Assembly: GCA_913030825.1 (NCBI GenBank)
Contig: CAJWCU010000003.1
Location: 186,001-250,000 of the forward strand
Direction of reading: 5' to 3'
Source of the DNA: an uncultured Rhodospirillaceae bacterium
Lineage (GTDB): Bacteria > Pseudomonadota > Alphaproteobacteria > Rhodospirillales > Casp-alpha2
Length of the DNA: 64,000 nt
The position numbers and the translations under genes are program-made. Below, piece by piece: positions 48,343-59,074 of this stretch. The notes under the pieces are model-generated. The model saw only the letters and a program-made list of their open reading frames with translations. It had not been told where the DNA came from and searched no databases. The stretch's first letter is position 1. Every line of letters begins with the position of its first letter.

Positions 48343-49047
48343 TCAGGTCTGCGCCGCGCCGGCGGTTGTGGCGTCGGCCTTCTTGTCCTGCGTGTCCGGT
48401 TTGGTTTCAGGCTCCGGCGGCTTGATCTTCACATGGCTGATCACGTCGCGGACACGGGAGATCGACCGGGCATGCCCCAGCACGCGGTCCAATTCCGCCT
48501 GGCTGCGGGCCGAGCCGATCAGATAGATCACGGCGTTGTCCGTCTCGATGACGTAGTTGATCGCCTGAACGTCCTTGTCGAAGGTCAGCTTGCTGGTCAG
48601 CTGCGTTGAAATCCAACTGTCCCGCGCGGTGTCCGATGCCGTGGTTTCACCGACGGCGATCTCATTCAGGACCTCGTCGATGCCTTCGACTTCCCAGGCC
48701 AGGCGCACGGCGGTCACGCGCAGGTCTTCGTTCTTGACCGTGCCGGTCAGCAAGGCGCGCCGGTTATAGACGGAAATCCCCGCATCGACGGCCAGCGTAT
48801 CGCCGGTTTCCAAATCGTAGTTCAGCCACTTGCCGCGCACGCGGGTGGCGAGGCCGGAATCCCGCGCGACGCCGCTGACCCCGCGTTCGTCCATGGCGGC
48901 GACGCCCACGGTGGCGCCGGCCCCGATAGCCGCGCCGACGCAACCGGTAAGGCCCGGCGCCAGGATCGCGGCGGCCAGGATCAGCGCCAGAGGCGCCCGG
49001 CGGGATGCGGGCAGGGGGGTCCGGGTTTGGAAATCGGTCATGGCCAT
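48343..49047 (-). CDS. BON-domain lipoprotein
   Basis: A 234-residue lipoprotein with signal peptide and lipobox LTGC (Cys36), followed by a Gly/Ala-rich GAAIGAGATVGVAA and two BON domains (DAGISVYNRRALLTGTVKN, then DNAVIYLIGSARSQAELDRVL). BON lipoproteins stabilise the outer membrane (compare OsmY and DolP). An AGGAGGAG lies about 11 bases before ATG 49047. The C-terminal tail is Lys/Pro-rich. Confidence 0.88.
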   Translation of the reverse strand: MAMTDFQTRTPLPASRRAPLALILAAAILAPGLTGCVGAAIGAGATVGVAAMDERGVSGVARDSGLATRVRGKWLNYDLETGDTLAVDAGISVYNRRALLTGTVKNEDLRVTAVRLAWEVEGIDEVLNEIAVGETTASDTARDSWISTQLTSKLTFDKDVQAINYVIETDNAVIYLIGSARSQAELDRVLGHARSISRVRDVISHVKIKPPEPETKPDTQDKKADATTAGAAQT

Positions 49048-49228
49048 GGATCGGCAATCTCCTCCTAATGAATGTCGGCCCCGGTCGGTGGGCATTCTAT
49101 CGCCGGTGTGCGGCGGCGACAAATGACACGCCGGCGTCGGCGGCCCCGACCGGGGGGGGCGTGGCCACAGCATACGCCCGAATATGCTGATTTCGTGGCG
49201 AATACGGGGCAGGCGTCCGGCCCCGGGT

Positions 49229-49606
49229 TCAGGCCAAGCCGGGCCGCCATGCATCGGCGAGGTGCCGGGGCCGCCACCCGCCGGTGACGACGATCAGGTC
49301 GAATCGCCAATCCAGACCGGCAAGATCCGGGCGGCTGCGGACGTAGGCTTCGGCGGCGCGGGCGATTCGGTCCCGTTGCCGGGGGCGCAGGGCCTCGGCC
49401 CCGGCGTCCGCCGTCGCGCGGGCCTTGACCTCGACGAAGGCCAGAATGCGGCCGCGCTGTGCGATCAGGTCGATTTCCCCGGCGGGCGTTTTCATGCGCC
49501 GGGCGAGAACGCGGTAGCCCTTGAGGCGCAGCCACAACGCCGCCGCCGTCTCGGCCCCGCGGCCCCGCGTTTCGGCCAGGCGCCGGGCGCCGGTTTTATC
49601 CGTCAT
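49229..49606 (-). CDS. yraN: YraN family (UPF0102) protein
   Basis: A 125-residue protein of UPF0102 with a restriction-endonuclease-like core: [21 protein letters not shown] includes the E-D-ExK metal site. The family is linked to rsmI in many genomes, as here. Its role is uncertain, possibly nuclease or Holliday-junction related. It begins 18 bases after the rsmI stop on the same strand. Confidence 0.9.
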   Translation of the reverse strand: MTDKTGARRLAETRGRGAETAAALWLRLKGYRVLARRMKTPAGEIDLIAQRGRILAFVEVKARATADAGAEALRPRQRDRIARAAEAYVRSRPDLAGLDWRFDLIVVTGGWRPRHLADAWRPGLA

Positions 49607-49624
49607 CGCGGGCCGCCCGTCGGC

Positions 49625-50557
49625 TCATCGGTCATCTTTCAGCTCGAGGGCACGGGCGTAGACGGTCTTGCGCGGTAAGCCGGTGACCGCGGCGACCTCG
49701 GCTGCGGCGTCCTTGACCGATCCCTTGGCGAGCGCCGCCGTCAGCAAGGCGTCCAGGTCGGCTTCCGTGGTTTCGGGCGCGGGCAGGGGGCCGCCGACGG
49801 CGACGCAGATCTCGCCCTTGGGTGGGCCGGCTTCGGCGTAATGGGCGGCCAAATCGCCGAGCGGCCCGCGCCGGACCTCTTCGAATCTTTTGGTCAGTTC
49901 GCGGGCCACGGCGGCGGGCCGGTCGCCCAGAACCTGTGCCATGTCGGCCAGAGACGCCGCCAGGCGCGGCCCCGACTCCATGAAGACCAGGGTCGCCGGG
50001 ACCTGCGCGATTTCGGTCAATGCCGCGCGTCTGGCGCCCGACTTGGGGGGCAGGAAGCCTTGAAAGAAAAAGCGGTCCGTCGGCAGGCCCGACAGGATCA
50101 GCGCCGTCATTGGCGCCGAAGGCCCGGGCACGGCGGTCACGGCCAGGCCCGCTTCGACGCATTCGGCGACCAGTTTGTAGCCCGGGTCCGAAACCAGCGG
50201 GGTGCCCGCGTCGGAGACCAGCGCCACGCTTTCGCCGTTTTGGATCTGCTCAATGATCTCCGGCCGTCGTTTGGCCGCGTTGTGGTCGTGATAGGCGGTC
50301 AGATGGGCGGAAATGCCGAATCGCTTGAGAAACGGGCCGGTAACGCGCGTATCCTCGCAGGCGACGTGATCGGCGCGGGCCAGGATGTCGAGCGCCCGGC
50401 GGCCGATGTCTCCGGCGTTGCCGATGGGTGTGGAGACCAGATAAAGTGCGGCCTCCAACGGGGCGCCGTCCGGCGCCCGGGCGTCCTCGGGCGCGTCTTC
50501 CGGCACGTCTTCCGGTGATGGGGCCGGCGGGTTTTCGGCGATCGGGTTTTCAGCCAA
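49625..50557 (-). CDS. rsmI: 16S rRNA (cytidine1402-2'-O)-methyltransferase RsmI
   Basis: A 310-residue SAM methyltransferase. LVSTPIGNAGDIGRRALDIL, then ACEDTRVTGPFLKRFGI, LVSDAGTPLVSDPGYKL and FFFQGFLPPKSGARRAAL are characteristic. The start reads TTG at 50557 and the first 30 residues are a Pro/Glu/Asp repeat-rich extension absent from typical family members; a later internal start is possible but no ATG offers itself before the core. It diverges from the PBP-activator-like gene with a 29-base gap. Confidence 0.94.
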   Translation of the reverse strand: MAENPIAENPPAPSPEDVPEDAPEDARAPDGAPLEAALYLVSTPIGNAGDIGRRALDILARADHVACEDTRVTGPFLKRFGISAHLTAYHDHNAAKRRPEIIEQIQNGESVALVSDAGTPLVSDPGYKLVAECVEAGLAVTAVPGPSAPMTALILSGLPTDRFFFQGFLPPKSGARRAALTEIAQVPATLVFMESGPRLAASLADMAQVLGDRPAAVARELTKRFEEVRRGPLGDLAAHYAEAGPPKGEICVAVGGPLPAPETTEADLDALLTAALAKGSVKDAAAEVAAVTGLPRKTVYARALELKDDR

Positions 50558-50586
50558 CGGTTTTTCAGCCTACGATTTCTTTAGTG

Positions 50587-52041
50587 ATGGACAGGTCATT
50601 GATGCTCAACGCTCTTTCGCGCCGTATTCCGCTTCGGGCTCCGGGTCCGGTTCTGGCCCTTTTGGTCCTGGTCCTGTTGCCGACGATGGTCGCCTGCCAA
50701 TCATCGTCATTCGACGGGCTTATTCAAGGAAGCAAGTCGGAAAGCCCCACCGACGGCCGCCCCGTCGTCTCCGGCCCGCGCACACCGCCGCCGCCGACTT
50801 ATGCCGTCAATCCGGTGCCGCGCCCGGCGCCGCCGCTCCTGACGCAGGTCGATCCGCCGCAGCCGGCGGAGCCGGAAACCACCGTCGTTTCCGGCGCCGA
50901 CGACGGCAGCATCCGCGTTGCCCTTCTGCTGCCTCTGACCGGGCCCAACGGGCCGGTCGGCAAGGCGTTGTTGAACGCAGCGCAGATGGCGCTGTTTTCT
51001 TTCGCCGACGATAAATTCCGCCTGCTCACCCACGATACGCGCGGCACGCCCGAAGGGGCCGCCGAGGCGGCGCAACTGGCCGTCGGCGACGGTGCGCAAT
51101 TGATCCTGGGGCCGCTGCTGTCGTCCTCGGTCCAAGGCGCCGCCCCCGTGGCGCGGGCCGCCGGGGTGCGGGTCATCGCCTTTTCCTCGGACCGCTCGGT
51201 CGCCGGCGACGGGGTGTTCACCCTGGGCTTTCTGCCGCGCGCCCAGGTCGACCGGGTGATTGGGTTCGCCCGGGGCCGCGGGGTGCAACGTTTCGCCGCC
51301 CTGGCGCCGGACAATCCCTATGGCCGGACGGTGCTGGACGCGTTCCGCGCCGCCGTCATCGGGGCGGGCGGCGAGATCGCGCGCGTCGAACTCTATAACC
51401 CCGACGCCGCCGATTTTTCCGCCGTGGTCCGCGACATGGCCGATTACGAGTTTCGCCGCGCGACCCTGCTTGAACAGCGCAAGGAGCTGGAAGGCAAGGA
51501 AGACGAAGTGTCCAAGGCCGCCCTGGCCCGACTGGAAACCCTGCAGACCATGGGCGATCTTCCCTATGACGCGTTGTTGGTCGCCGACGGCGGCAAACGC
51601 CTGCAGGCGGTCGCGGCCTTGTTGCCGTTCTACGACATCGATCCCAAGAAAGTCCGCATGCTGGGCACCGGGCAATGGGATGAACCGGGCATCGGCGCCG
51701 AACCGGCCCTGGTCGGCGGCTGGTACGCCGCCCCGTCGCCGGGCCCGCGCGCGGCCTTCGAAAAGGAATATTCCGATACCTATGGCGAAGCGCCGCCGCG
51801 CCTGGCGACCATCGCCTATGATGCGACGGCCTTGGCCGCGGTACTGGCGCAACTGCCGGGCCCGGATCGTTTCACATCCGATCTGATCGCCAATGCCAAT
51901 GGGTTCGCGGGGCGCGACGGCATTTTCCGGTTCCTGCCGGGCGGCACGTCGGAACGGGGGCTCGCGGTCCTGCAGGTTCGTCAACGCGACGCCGTCGTGA
52001 TCGACCGCGCGCCCGCGACCTTCCAGGCGCTCTCCAACTAG
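50587..52041 (+). CDS. Penicillin-binding protein activator (LpoA-like) lipoprotein
   Basis: A 484-residue lipoprotein with lipobox TMVAC (Cys37), a Pro-rich linker (residues 45-90), and a type 1 periplasmic-binding domain (IRVALLLPLTGPNGPVGKALL, DGAQLILGPLLSSSVQGAAP). It resembles the C-terminal half of LpoA, the PBP1a activator, and is the alphaproteobacterial form lacking the TPR half. It diverges from rsmI as in other genomes. The ATG at 50587 follows a weak site; ATG 50602 is an alternative. Confidence 0.85.
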   Translation: MDRSLMLNALSRRIPLRAPGPVLALLVLVLLPTMVACQSSSFDGLIQGSKSESPTDGRPVVSGPRTPPPPTYAVNPVPRPAPPLLTQVDPPQPAEPETTVVSGADDGSIRVALLLPLTGPNGPVGKALLNAAQMALFSFADDKFRLLTHDTRGTPEGAAEAAQLAVGDGAQLILGPLLSSSVQGAAPVARAAGVRVIAFSSDRSVAGDGVFTLGFLPRAQVDRVIGFARGRGVQRFAALAPDNPYGRTVLDAFRAAVIGAGGEIARVELYNPDAADFSAVVRDMADYEFRRATLLEQRKELEGKEDEVSKAALARLETLQTMGDLPYDALLVADGGKRLQAVAALLPFYDIDPKKVRMLGTGQWDEPGIGAEPALVGGWYAAPSPGPRAAFEKEYSDTYGEAPPRLATIAYDATALAAVLAQLPGPDRFTSDLIANANGFAGRDGIFRFLPGGTSERGLAVLQVRQRDAVVIDRAPATFQALSN

Positions 52042-53243
52042 TCGTCGTCGTCTTTCAATAGGGCGGCCAACAGGCCGTTCAGCCGCAGCCGTCCTTCCGC
52101 CGTCGCGGCGAAACGCGCGTCGTCCAGGGTGACGTAGCCTTCGTCCAGGCTGGCCGCCAAGGCGCGGTCGTCGATGAATTCCAAAACTTCCGCCCCGGTC
52201 TGGGCCCGGAACCGGGCCCGGTCCATCCCTTCGCTCAGGCGCAGGCCCATGATGATCCGTTCGCGCGCCCGGTCGCGGGCCGCCAGTTTGCGCCGTTTGG
52301 CCGTGCCGTGGCCCTGGGATTCGACCTTTTCCAGCCAGCGGTCGGGATTGTGGATCTGGTGCGTGCCCCGGTCGTCCGTTGCGCCCGGCGACCCAAGAGC
52401 CAGCCGCCCATGCGCGCCCGGGCCGACGCCGACATAATCCCAGCCGCGCCAGATGTTCAGGTTGTGGCGGCATTCGTGGCCGGGCCGCGCGTGATTGGAA
52501 ATCTCATAGGCCGGCAAGCCCGCCCCGCCCAAAATCTCCTGAGTCGCATCGAACAGCGCCGCCCCCGTCTCGTCGTCGGCGGCCTGGACGCCGTCCTTGT
52601 GGAACGGCGTGCCCGGTTCGATGGTGAGTTGGTAGAACGATAGGTGCGGCCCGGCGAATTCTAGGGCCTGGTTAAGTTCTTCCCGCCACGAAGCCTCTGA
52701 TTGTCCAGGTCTGGCGTAAATAAGATCAAATGAGAACTCTTGAAAATATTCGCGCGCCCCGGCCAAGGCCCGGCGCGCGGCGGTGGCGTCGTGGCGGCGG
52801 CCCAGGCCAGCCAGGGCGTCGTCGCTGAAGGACTGCACGCCGACCGATAGCCGCGTCACCCCGGCGGCCTTGAGATCGGGAAAAGCGGCGATCTCGGCGC
52901 TCGACGGATTGGCTTCCAGGCTGATTTCCATGTCGGGCGCAGTGGTCCAGAGGCCTTTGATCCCGTCGATCACCGTGGCGACGGTCTCGGGTCGCATCAA
53001 CGACGGCGTGCCGCCGCCGAAAAAGACCGTGGTTACAGTGCGTTCCGACGTGTCTTCCGCGTAATGGGCGAGGTCTGAAACCAGCGCCCGGGCCCAGCGC
53101 GCCTGGTCCACCGTCTCGGCGACGTGGCTGTTGAAATCGCAATAGGGGCATTTCGATTCGCAGAACGGCCAATGGACATAGACGCCGAAGGCCGGGGTTG
53201 CGGGCCCTTGGTCCGGCCCGGCCTTGGCGGCGGGGGCGGTCAT
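52038..53243 (-). CDS. hemW: Radical SAM heme chaperone HemW
   Basis: A 401-residue radical SAM protein. The cluster motif C28-x3-C32-x2-C35 is in HWPFCESKCPYC, with FFGGGTPSLM and SVGVQSFSDDALAGLGRRHD; it binds heme and is thought to deliver it. It is not oxygen-independent HemN, which is longer. Its 3' end overlaps the PBP-activator-like gene by 4 bases. Confidence 0.94.
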   Translation of the reverse strand: MTAPAAKAGPDQGPATPAFGVYVHWPFCESKCPYCDFNSHVAETVDQARWARALVSDLAHYAEDTSERTVTTVFFGGGTPSLMRPETVATVIDGIKGLWTTAPDMEISLEANPSSAEIAAFPDLKAAGVTRLSVGVQSFSDDALAGLGRRHDATAARRALAGAREYFQEFSFDLIYARPGQSEASWREELNQALEFAGPHLSFYQLTIEPGTPFHKDGVQAADDETGAALFDATQEILGGAGLPAYEISNHARPGHECRHNLNIWRGWDYVGVGPGAHGRLALGSPGATDDRGTHQIHNPDRWLEKVESQGHGTAKRRKLAARDRARERIIMGLRLSEGMDRARFRAQTGAEVLEFIDDRALAASLDEGYVTLDDARFAATAEGRLRLNGLLAALLKDDDD

Positions 53244-53250
53244 GCGGGGC

Positions 53251-53859
53251 TCAGGCCCGGCGGCCCTGGAAACAGGCCGCGACCAGTTGCTTGAACGCCT
53301 CGGCCCGGTGGCTCATGGCGTGCTTCTCCGCCGGGTCCATTTCGCCGAAGGTATCGAAATAGCCGGCGGGCTGGAACATGGGGTCGTAGCCGAAGCCTTT
53401 GTCGCCGGTCGGCGGCCAGATCAGGGTGCCGTCGACGCGGCCTTCGAAGACTTCCGAGTGTCCGTCGGGCCAGGCCAGCGCCAGGGCGCAGACGAAATGG
53501 GCGCGGCGGTCTTCGGACTCCAGGATCAAATCCCAGATGCGTTCCATGGCTTCCTTGAAATTCTTATCGGGCCCGGCCCAGCGCGCCGAATGGATGCCGG
53601 GCGCCCCGCCCAGGGCCTCGACAGCCAAACCGGAATCGTCGGCCAGGGCCGGCACGCCGGAGGCTTGAGCCGCCGCATGCGCCTTGATCAGGGCATTGGC
53701 CTTGAAGGTATCGCCGTCTTCGACCGGCTCGTCCAGGCCCAGGTCGGCGGCCGACGCGACGGCGACGCCGAAGGGGGCGACCAGTTCGCCGATCTCGCGC
53801 AGCTTGCCCGGGTTGTGGGTCGCGATGACCAGTTTGTCTCCGTCGAATACCCGGGCCAT
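53251..53859 (-). CDS. rdgB: RdgB/HAM1 XTP/dITP pyrophosphatase
   Basis: A 202-residue house-cleaning NTPase that removes dITP and XTP. The family start [13 protein letters not shown], then [20 protein letters not shown] and the end [15 protein letters not shown] are intact, as is SHRAEAF. Twelve bases after rph on the same strand. Confidence 0.95.
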   Translation of the reverse strand: MARVFDGDKLVIATHNPGKLREIGELVAPFGVAVASAADLGLDEPVEDGDTFKANALIKAHAAAQASGVPALADDSGLAVEALGGAPGIHSARWAGPDKNFKEAMERIWDLILESEDRRAHFVCALALAWPDGHSEVFEGRVDGTLIWPPTGDKGFGYDPMFQPAGYFDTFGEMDPAEKHAMSHRAEAFKQLVAACFQGRRA

Positions 53860-53871
53860 GGCCTTAATCCC

Positions 53872-54591
53872 CTATTCCAGTCCGATGGCCCGGCGTTGGG
53901 CGGCGCAGAGTTCCATGATGCCTTTGCGGGCGAGGCCCATCAATTCGTCGAACTGACCGGGGCTGAACGGCTCGTCCTCGGCCGTGCCCTGGATCTCGAC
54001 GATCCCGCCGCGCCCGGTGAAGACGAAATTGGCGTCGGCCTGGGCGTTGGAATCCTCGGCATAGTCCAGGTCGAGAACCTGTTCCTGCTGATAAATGCCG
54101 CAGGACACGGCGGCGACCTGGTCGGTCAGCGGCACGGATTTGAGCAGGCCCAGATCGACGCAGCGCTGAAACGCCAGATGCAGCGCCACATAGGCGCCGG
54201 TGATCGAGGCCGTGCGCGTGCCGCCATCGGCCTGGATCACGTCGCAGTCGACGCGGACCTGCATTTCGCCCATCGCCTTCAGGTCGGTGACGGCGCGGAG
54301 CGAACGGCCGACCAGACGCTGAATTTCCTGGGTCCGGCCCGATTGCGCGCCGCGCGCCGCTTCGCGGTTGGTCCGGGTATGGGTCGAGCGCGGCAGCATG
54401 CCGTATTCCGCCGTGACCCAGCCCTTGCCGCTGTCGCGCATCCAACCGGGAACCCGTTCCTCGACCGTCGCGGCGCAAAGCACATGGGTCTCGCCGAACC
54501 GCGCCATGCAGGAGCCTTCGGCGTATTTGGCGAAGCCCGGTTCGAGTACGATGTCGCGCAACTGATCGGTGGCGCGGCCGGATGGTCTCAT
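53872..54591 (-). CDS. rph: Ribonuclease PH
   Basis: A 239-residue phosphorolytic exoribonuclease that trims tRNA 3' ends. It begins [14 protein letters not shown] and shows [19 protein letters not shown], then [18 protein letters not shown] and [22 protein letters not shown] lies 9 bases before ATG 54591. It diverges from hrcA, an arrangement standard in alphaproteobacteria. Confidence 0.95.
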   Translation of the reverse strand: MRPSGRATDQLRDIVLEPGFAKYAEGSCMARFGETHVLCAATVEERVPGWMRDSGKGWVTAEYGMLPRSTHTRTNREAARGAQSGRTQEIQRLVGRSLRAVTDLKAMGEMQVRVDCDVIQADGGTRTASITGAYVALHLAFQRCVDLGLLKSVPLTDQVAAVSCGIYQQEQVLDLDYAEDSNAQADANFVFTGRGGIVEIQGTAEDEPFSPGQFDELMGLARKGIMELCAAQRRAIGLE

Positions 54592-54833
54592 TCTGGTGGT
54601 CTCCTTAGGCGGATGCGGTCTGTGTTGGGCTGATGGCCGGGCACACTACCCGCGCCCGCAGGCCCGGTAAACCCGCCATTTCGTCGAATCAGAGCCGGGC
54701 GGCACAATGGCCAGCAGGCATTGCACTCCCCCGATGTGGCGACTAAATTCCGCGCAAGCCCCATTTGCCGTAATACAGTTCTGTTTGACCGCCGCCATAT
54801 TCAGGCCAGGACCCGATATGCCTAGGAACCGAC

Positions 54834-55889
54834 ATGATTGACGAATTGAACGGCCGTTCGCGCCAGATATTCCGGGAAATCGTCGAAAGCTTCGTCGAGA
54901 CGGGCGAGCCCGTGGGCTCGCGCACCCTGGCGCGTCGCCTGCCGGTGACGCTGTCGCCCGCCACGGTGCGAAACGTCATGGCGGATCTGGAAGACATGGG
55001 TCTGCTGTTCTCGCCCCATACGTCGGCCGGGCGGCTGCCGACGGAAACGGGCCTGCGGCTCTATGTCGACGGCCTGCTTGAAGTCGGCAACCTGACCGAG
55101 GACGAACGCGCCAATATCAAAAGCCAATGCGCCGGCACCTCCAGCTCCGTCGAAGGATTGCTGGAGCAGGCGACGCAGACGCTCTCGGGCCTGGCCCATT
55201 GCGCCTCGCTGGTCATCGCGCCCAAAACGGAAAGCCCGCTGAAGCATATCGAATTCGTGCACCTCAGCCCGGGCCGGGCGTTGGTCATCCTGGTCACGGA
55301 ATCGGGTGTCGTCGAAAATCGCATCATGGAAATCCCCGCCGACCTGCCGGCCTCGGCTCTGGTTCAGGCGACGAACTACCTGTCGGCCAAACTGGTCGGC
55401 AACAACATCGCCGACGCCTACGACGGCATCATGGCCGAGTTGGAAAACCAGCGGGCCGAGCTGGACGTCCTGACCGCGAAACTGGTCGAAGGCGGCCTGG
55501 CGACCTGGGCCGGCGGCGATACCGGGTCCGGCGGCTCGCTGATCGTGCGCGGTCAGGCCCATTTGCTGGAAGACGTCAATCTGATCACCGACCTGGAACG
55601 TATCAGGGGCCTGTTCTCGGCGCTCGAGACCAAGGAACAGATGCTGCGCATTCTGTCGATGGCCGACCGGGCCGACGGTGTGCAGATCTTCATTGGCGCC
55701 GACAACACCTTGTTCAACGTGTCCGGCTGTTCGATGGTGGTGAAATCCTATCGCAACGAACAGCAGCAGATCATCGGCGCGGTCGGGGTCATCGGCCCGA
55801 CGCGCATGAACTACTCCCGCATCATCCCCATGGTCGATTACACCGCCGATCTGATCGGCGGTTATATCGGCCTCGGCGCCGGGCGCTGA
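54834..55889 (+). CDS. hrcA: Heat-inducible transcriptional repressor HrcA
   Basis: A 351-residue repressor of class I heat-shock genes, acting at CIRCE elements. It begins MIDELNGRSRQIFREIVESF with the winged helix ETGEPVGSRTLARRLPVTLSPATVRNVMADLEDMGLL. AGGAA is 6 bases before ATG 54834. No CIRCE was found in the 242-base upstream gap, so in this genome it probably acts at groESL elsewhere. It leads hrcA-grpE with 68 bases between. Confidence 0.94.
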   Translation: MIDELNGRSRQIFREIVESFVETGEPVGSRTLARRLPVTLSPATVRNVMADLEDMGLLFSPHTSAGRLPTETGLRLYVDGLLEVGNLTEDERANIKSQCAGTSSSVEGLLEQATQTLSGLAHCASLVIAPKTESPLKHIEFVHLSPGRALVILVTESGVVENRIMEIPADLPASALVQATNYLSAKLVGNNIADAYDGIMAELENQRAELDVLTAKLVEGGLATWAGGDTGSGGSLIVRGQAHLLEDVNLITDLERIRGLFSALETKEQMLRILSMADRADGVQIFIGADNTLFNVSGCSMVVKSYRNEQQQIIGAVGVIGPTRMNYSRIIPMVDYTADLIGGYIGLGAGR

Positions 55890-55957
55890 GGCGGCCTTTC
55901 CGGCCCCCGACCGTCCTGGCCTGACTTGCAATGAACGCACAAGCGTAAGGAATAGAG

Positions 55958-56728
55958 ATGTCCGAGACTAAGCCTGAACAGACCCCTGAAACCCCCGAGG
56001 CGGAAGCCGCGCCCGAAGCCGCGCCCGACACGGCGGCCGACCCCGCGACGGCCCCCGAAGGCGATGCGCCGATCCCGTCGATGACGCAGGATGCCCCCGC
56101 CGACGGGCCCGCGTCCACCGATGAAGCGGCGGCCCAGATCGCCGCCCTGGAAGCCCAGGTCGCCGAAGCCAACGACCGTGCGCTCCGCGCCCTGGCCGAG
56201 GCCGAAAACGTTCGCCGCCGCGCCGAACGGGACAAGCAGGACGCGTCGAAATACGCCGTTACCGGATTCGCCCGTGACGTGCTGACCGTGGCCGACAACC
56301 TGCGCCGCGCGCTGGACAGCATCGACGCCGACGCGCGCAAATCGTCGGAAGCGGTCGAAACCATGGTGACCGGAGTCGAGATGACCGAACGGGCCCTGAT
56401 CCAGGTGTTGGAACGCAACGGCATCACGCGGATCGATCCCCTGGGCGAACGTTTCGATTCCAACGCTCACGAGGCGATGTTCGAAATCCCCGACGAAAGC
56501 AAGCCGCAGGGCACGATCGCCCAGGTTGTCGAAGCGGGCTATATGCTGAACGACCGTCTGCTGCGCCCGGCCAAGGTCGGAGTGACGCGCGGCGGGCCCA
56601 AGCCCGAACCCGCGGCGGCGCCCGCCCCCACCTCTGCCGACGACGCCCAGGCAGGCGGCGGCGACGGCAACAAGGCGTATGAAAAGGACGCCGGCGGCGC
56701 TGGCGGCAAGCTGGACGAGGAACTGTGA
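55958..56728 (+). CDS. grpE: Nucleotide exchange factor GrpE
   Basis: A 256-residue GrpE that releases ADP from DnaK. The core has the long coiled-coil (ALRALAEAENVRRRAERDKQ, ARDVLTVADNLRRALD) and the beta-wing (GERFDSNAHEAMFEIP, VVEAGYMLNDRLLRPAKVGV). Both ends are extended: 55 acidic Ala/Pro/Glu residues and a 45-residue Pro/Gly tail, making it longer than the usual ~200. AAGGA precedes ATG 55958. It is followed by a 299-base leader to dnaK. Confidence 0.93.
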   Translation: MSETKPEQTPETPEAEAAPEAAPDTAADPATAPEGDAPIPSMTQDAPADGPASTDEAAAQIAALEAQVAEANDRALRALAEAENVRRRAERDKQDASKYAVTGFARDVLTVADNLRRALDSIDADARKSSEAVETMVTGVEMTERALIQVLERNGITRIDPLGERFDSNAHEAMFEIPDESKPQGTIAQVVEAGYMLNDRLLRPAKVGVTRGGPKPEPAAAPAPTSADDAQAGGGDGNKAYEKDAGGAGGKLDEEL

Positions 56729-56734
56729 TCGGGG

Positions 56735-56763
56735 CTTGAACGAGCCCTCGAAATCCCCAGGGT
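56735..56763 (+). promoter_or_regulatory. Heat-shock (RpoH) promoter candidate of dnaK
   Basis: CTTGAA (56735-56740) followed after 14 bases by CCCCAGGGT (56755-56763) is close to the RpoH consensus CTTGAA / CCCCATNT. It starts just after the grpE stop and would give a 260-base dnaK leader. Confidence 0.6.
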
Positions 56764-56791
56764 TCCGGGAGATTTTTTGTCTTCCGGCGGG

Positions 56792-56820
56792 TTGCGGGGC
56801 GTAATTGTCCCGATTATATA
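56792..56820 (+). promoter_or_regulatory. Second dnaK promoter candidate (sigma-70-like)
   Basis: TTGCGG and TATATA with a 17-base spacer in an otherwise GC-rich leader. A housekeeping start about 200 bases before dnaK, supported by consensus only. Confidence 0.35.
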
Positions 56821-56870
56821 ACCCTCGAACCCAAGAGGTTTTTTAACACTTGGTTTGTTACGAATGGTTC

Positions 56871-56929
56871 CAGGGGCCGAAACACCCCCTGTCCCTCGAT
56901 TGAGGGATCGGATGCTTTCAAAGCATCCG
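56871..56929 (+). repeat. Three consecutive hairpins in the dnaK leader
   Basis: Back-to-back inverted repeats: CAGGGG/CCCCTG (56871-56891), TCCCTC/GAGGGA with loop GATT (56892-56907), and the 10-base-armed CGGATGCTTT/AAAGCATCCG (56909-56929). They are directly adjacent with only one base between. None is followed by a T run. Confidence 0.7.
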
Positions 56930-57027
56930 GGCATGGGGTAAGCAGCACCTGAAACATTTAAGGAAGCCGCAGATGGGCGCCGAAATTGGGCCCGCGGGAC
57001 GGTTTGCCGAAAAGAAAGGACTGACAC

Positions 57028-58977
<1,950 letters not shown>

Positions 58978-58985
58978 TCCAATCC

Positions 58986-59028
58986 GGCCGCCGTGGGCAC
59001 GACGTCAATGACCTCGTCCCCGGCGGCC
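58986..59028 (+). repeat. Stem-loop between dnaK and dnaJ
   Basis: GGCCGCCG (58986-58993) pairs with CGGCGGCC (59021-59028), extended inward by GGG/CCC and ACGA/TCGT across small bulges. No T run follows. Such hairpins often set the excess of DnaK over DnaJ by partial termination or mRNA stabilisation. Confidence 0.55.
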
Positions 59029-59074
59029 ATGGATCGGCTGTTCCATAATCCCGGCTCCGGGAGGGGGTCCCGCC

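Noticed and set aside
54740-54775. RpoH -10-like CCCCATTT upstream of hrcA
   Set aside because: CCCCATTT is present but no CTTGAA-like -35 lies 13-17 bases upstream, so it was not called as a promoter.
54592-54833. A CIRCE element upstream of hrcA
   Set aside because: Only a single half-like TTGCACTC near 54719 was seen; there is no matching GAGTGCTAA-type half, so no CIRCE is called.
56729-57027. ROSE-type RNA thermometer in the dnaK leader
   Set aside because: No UYGCU-type core near the ribosome site was recognised, and the hairpins lie about 100 bases upstream of the start.
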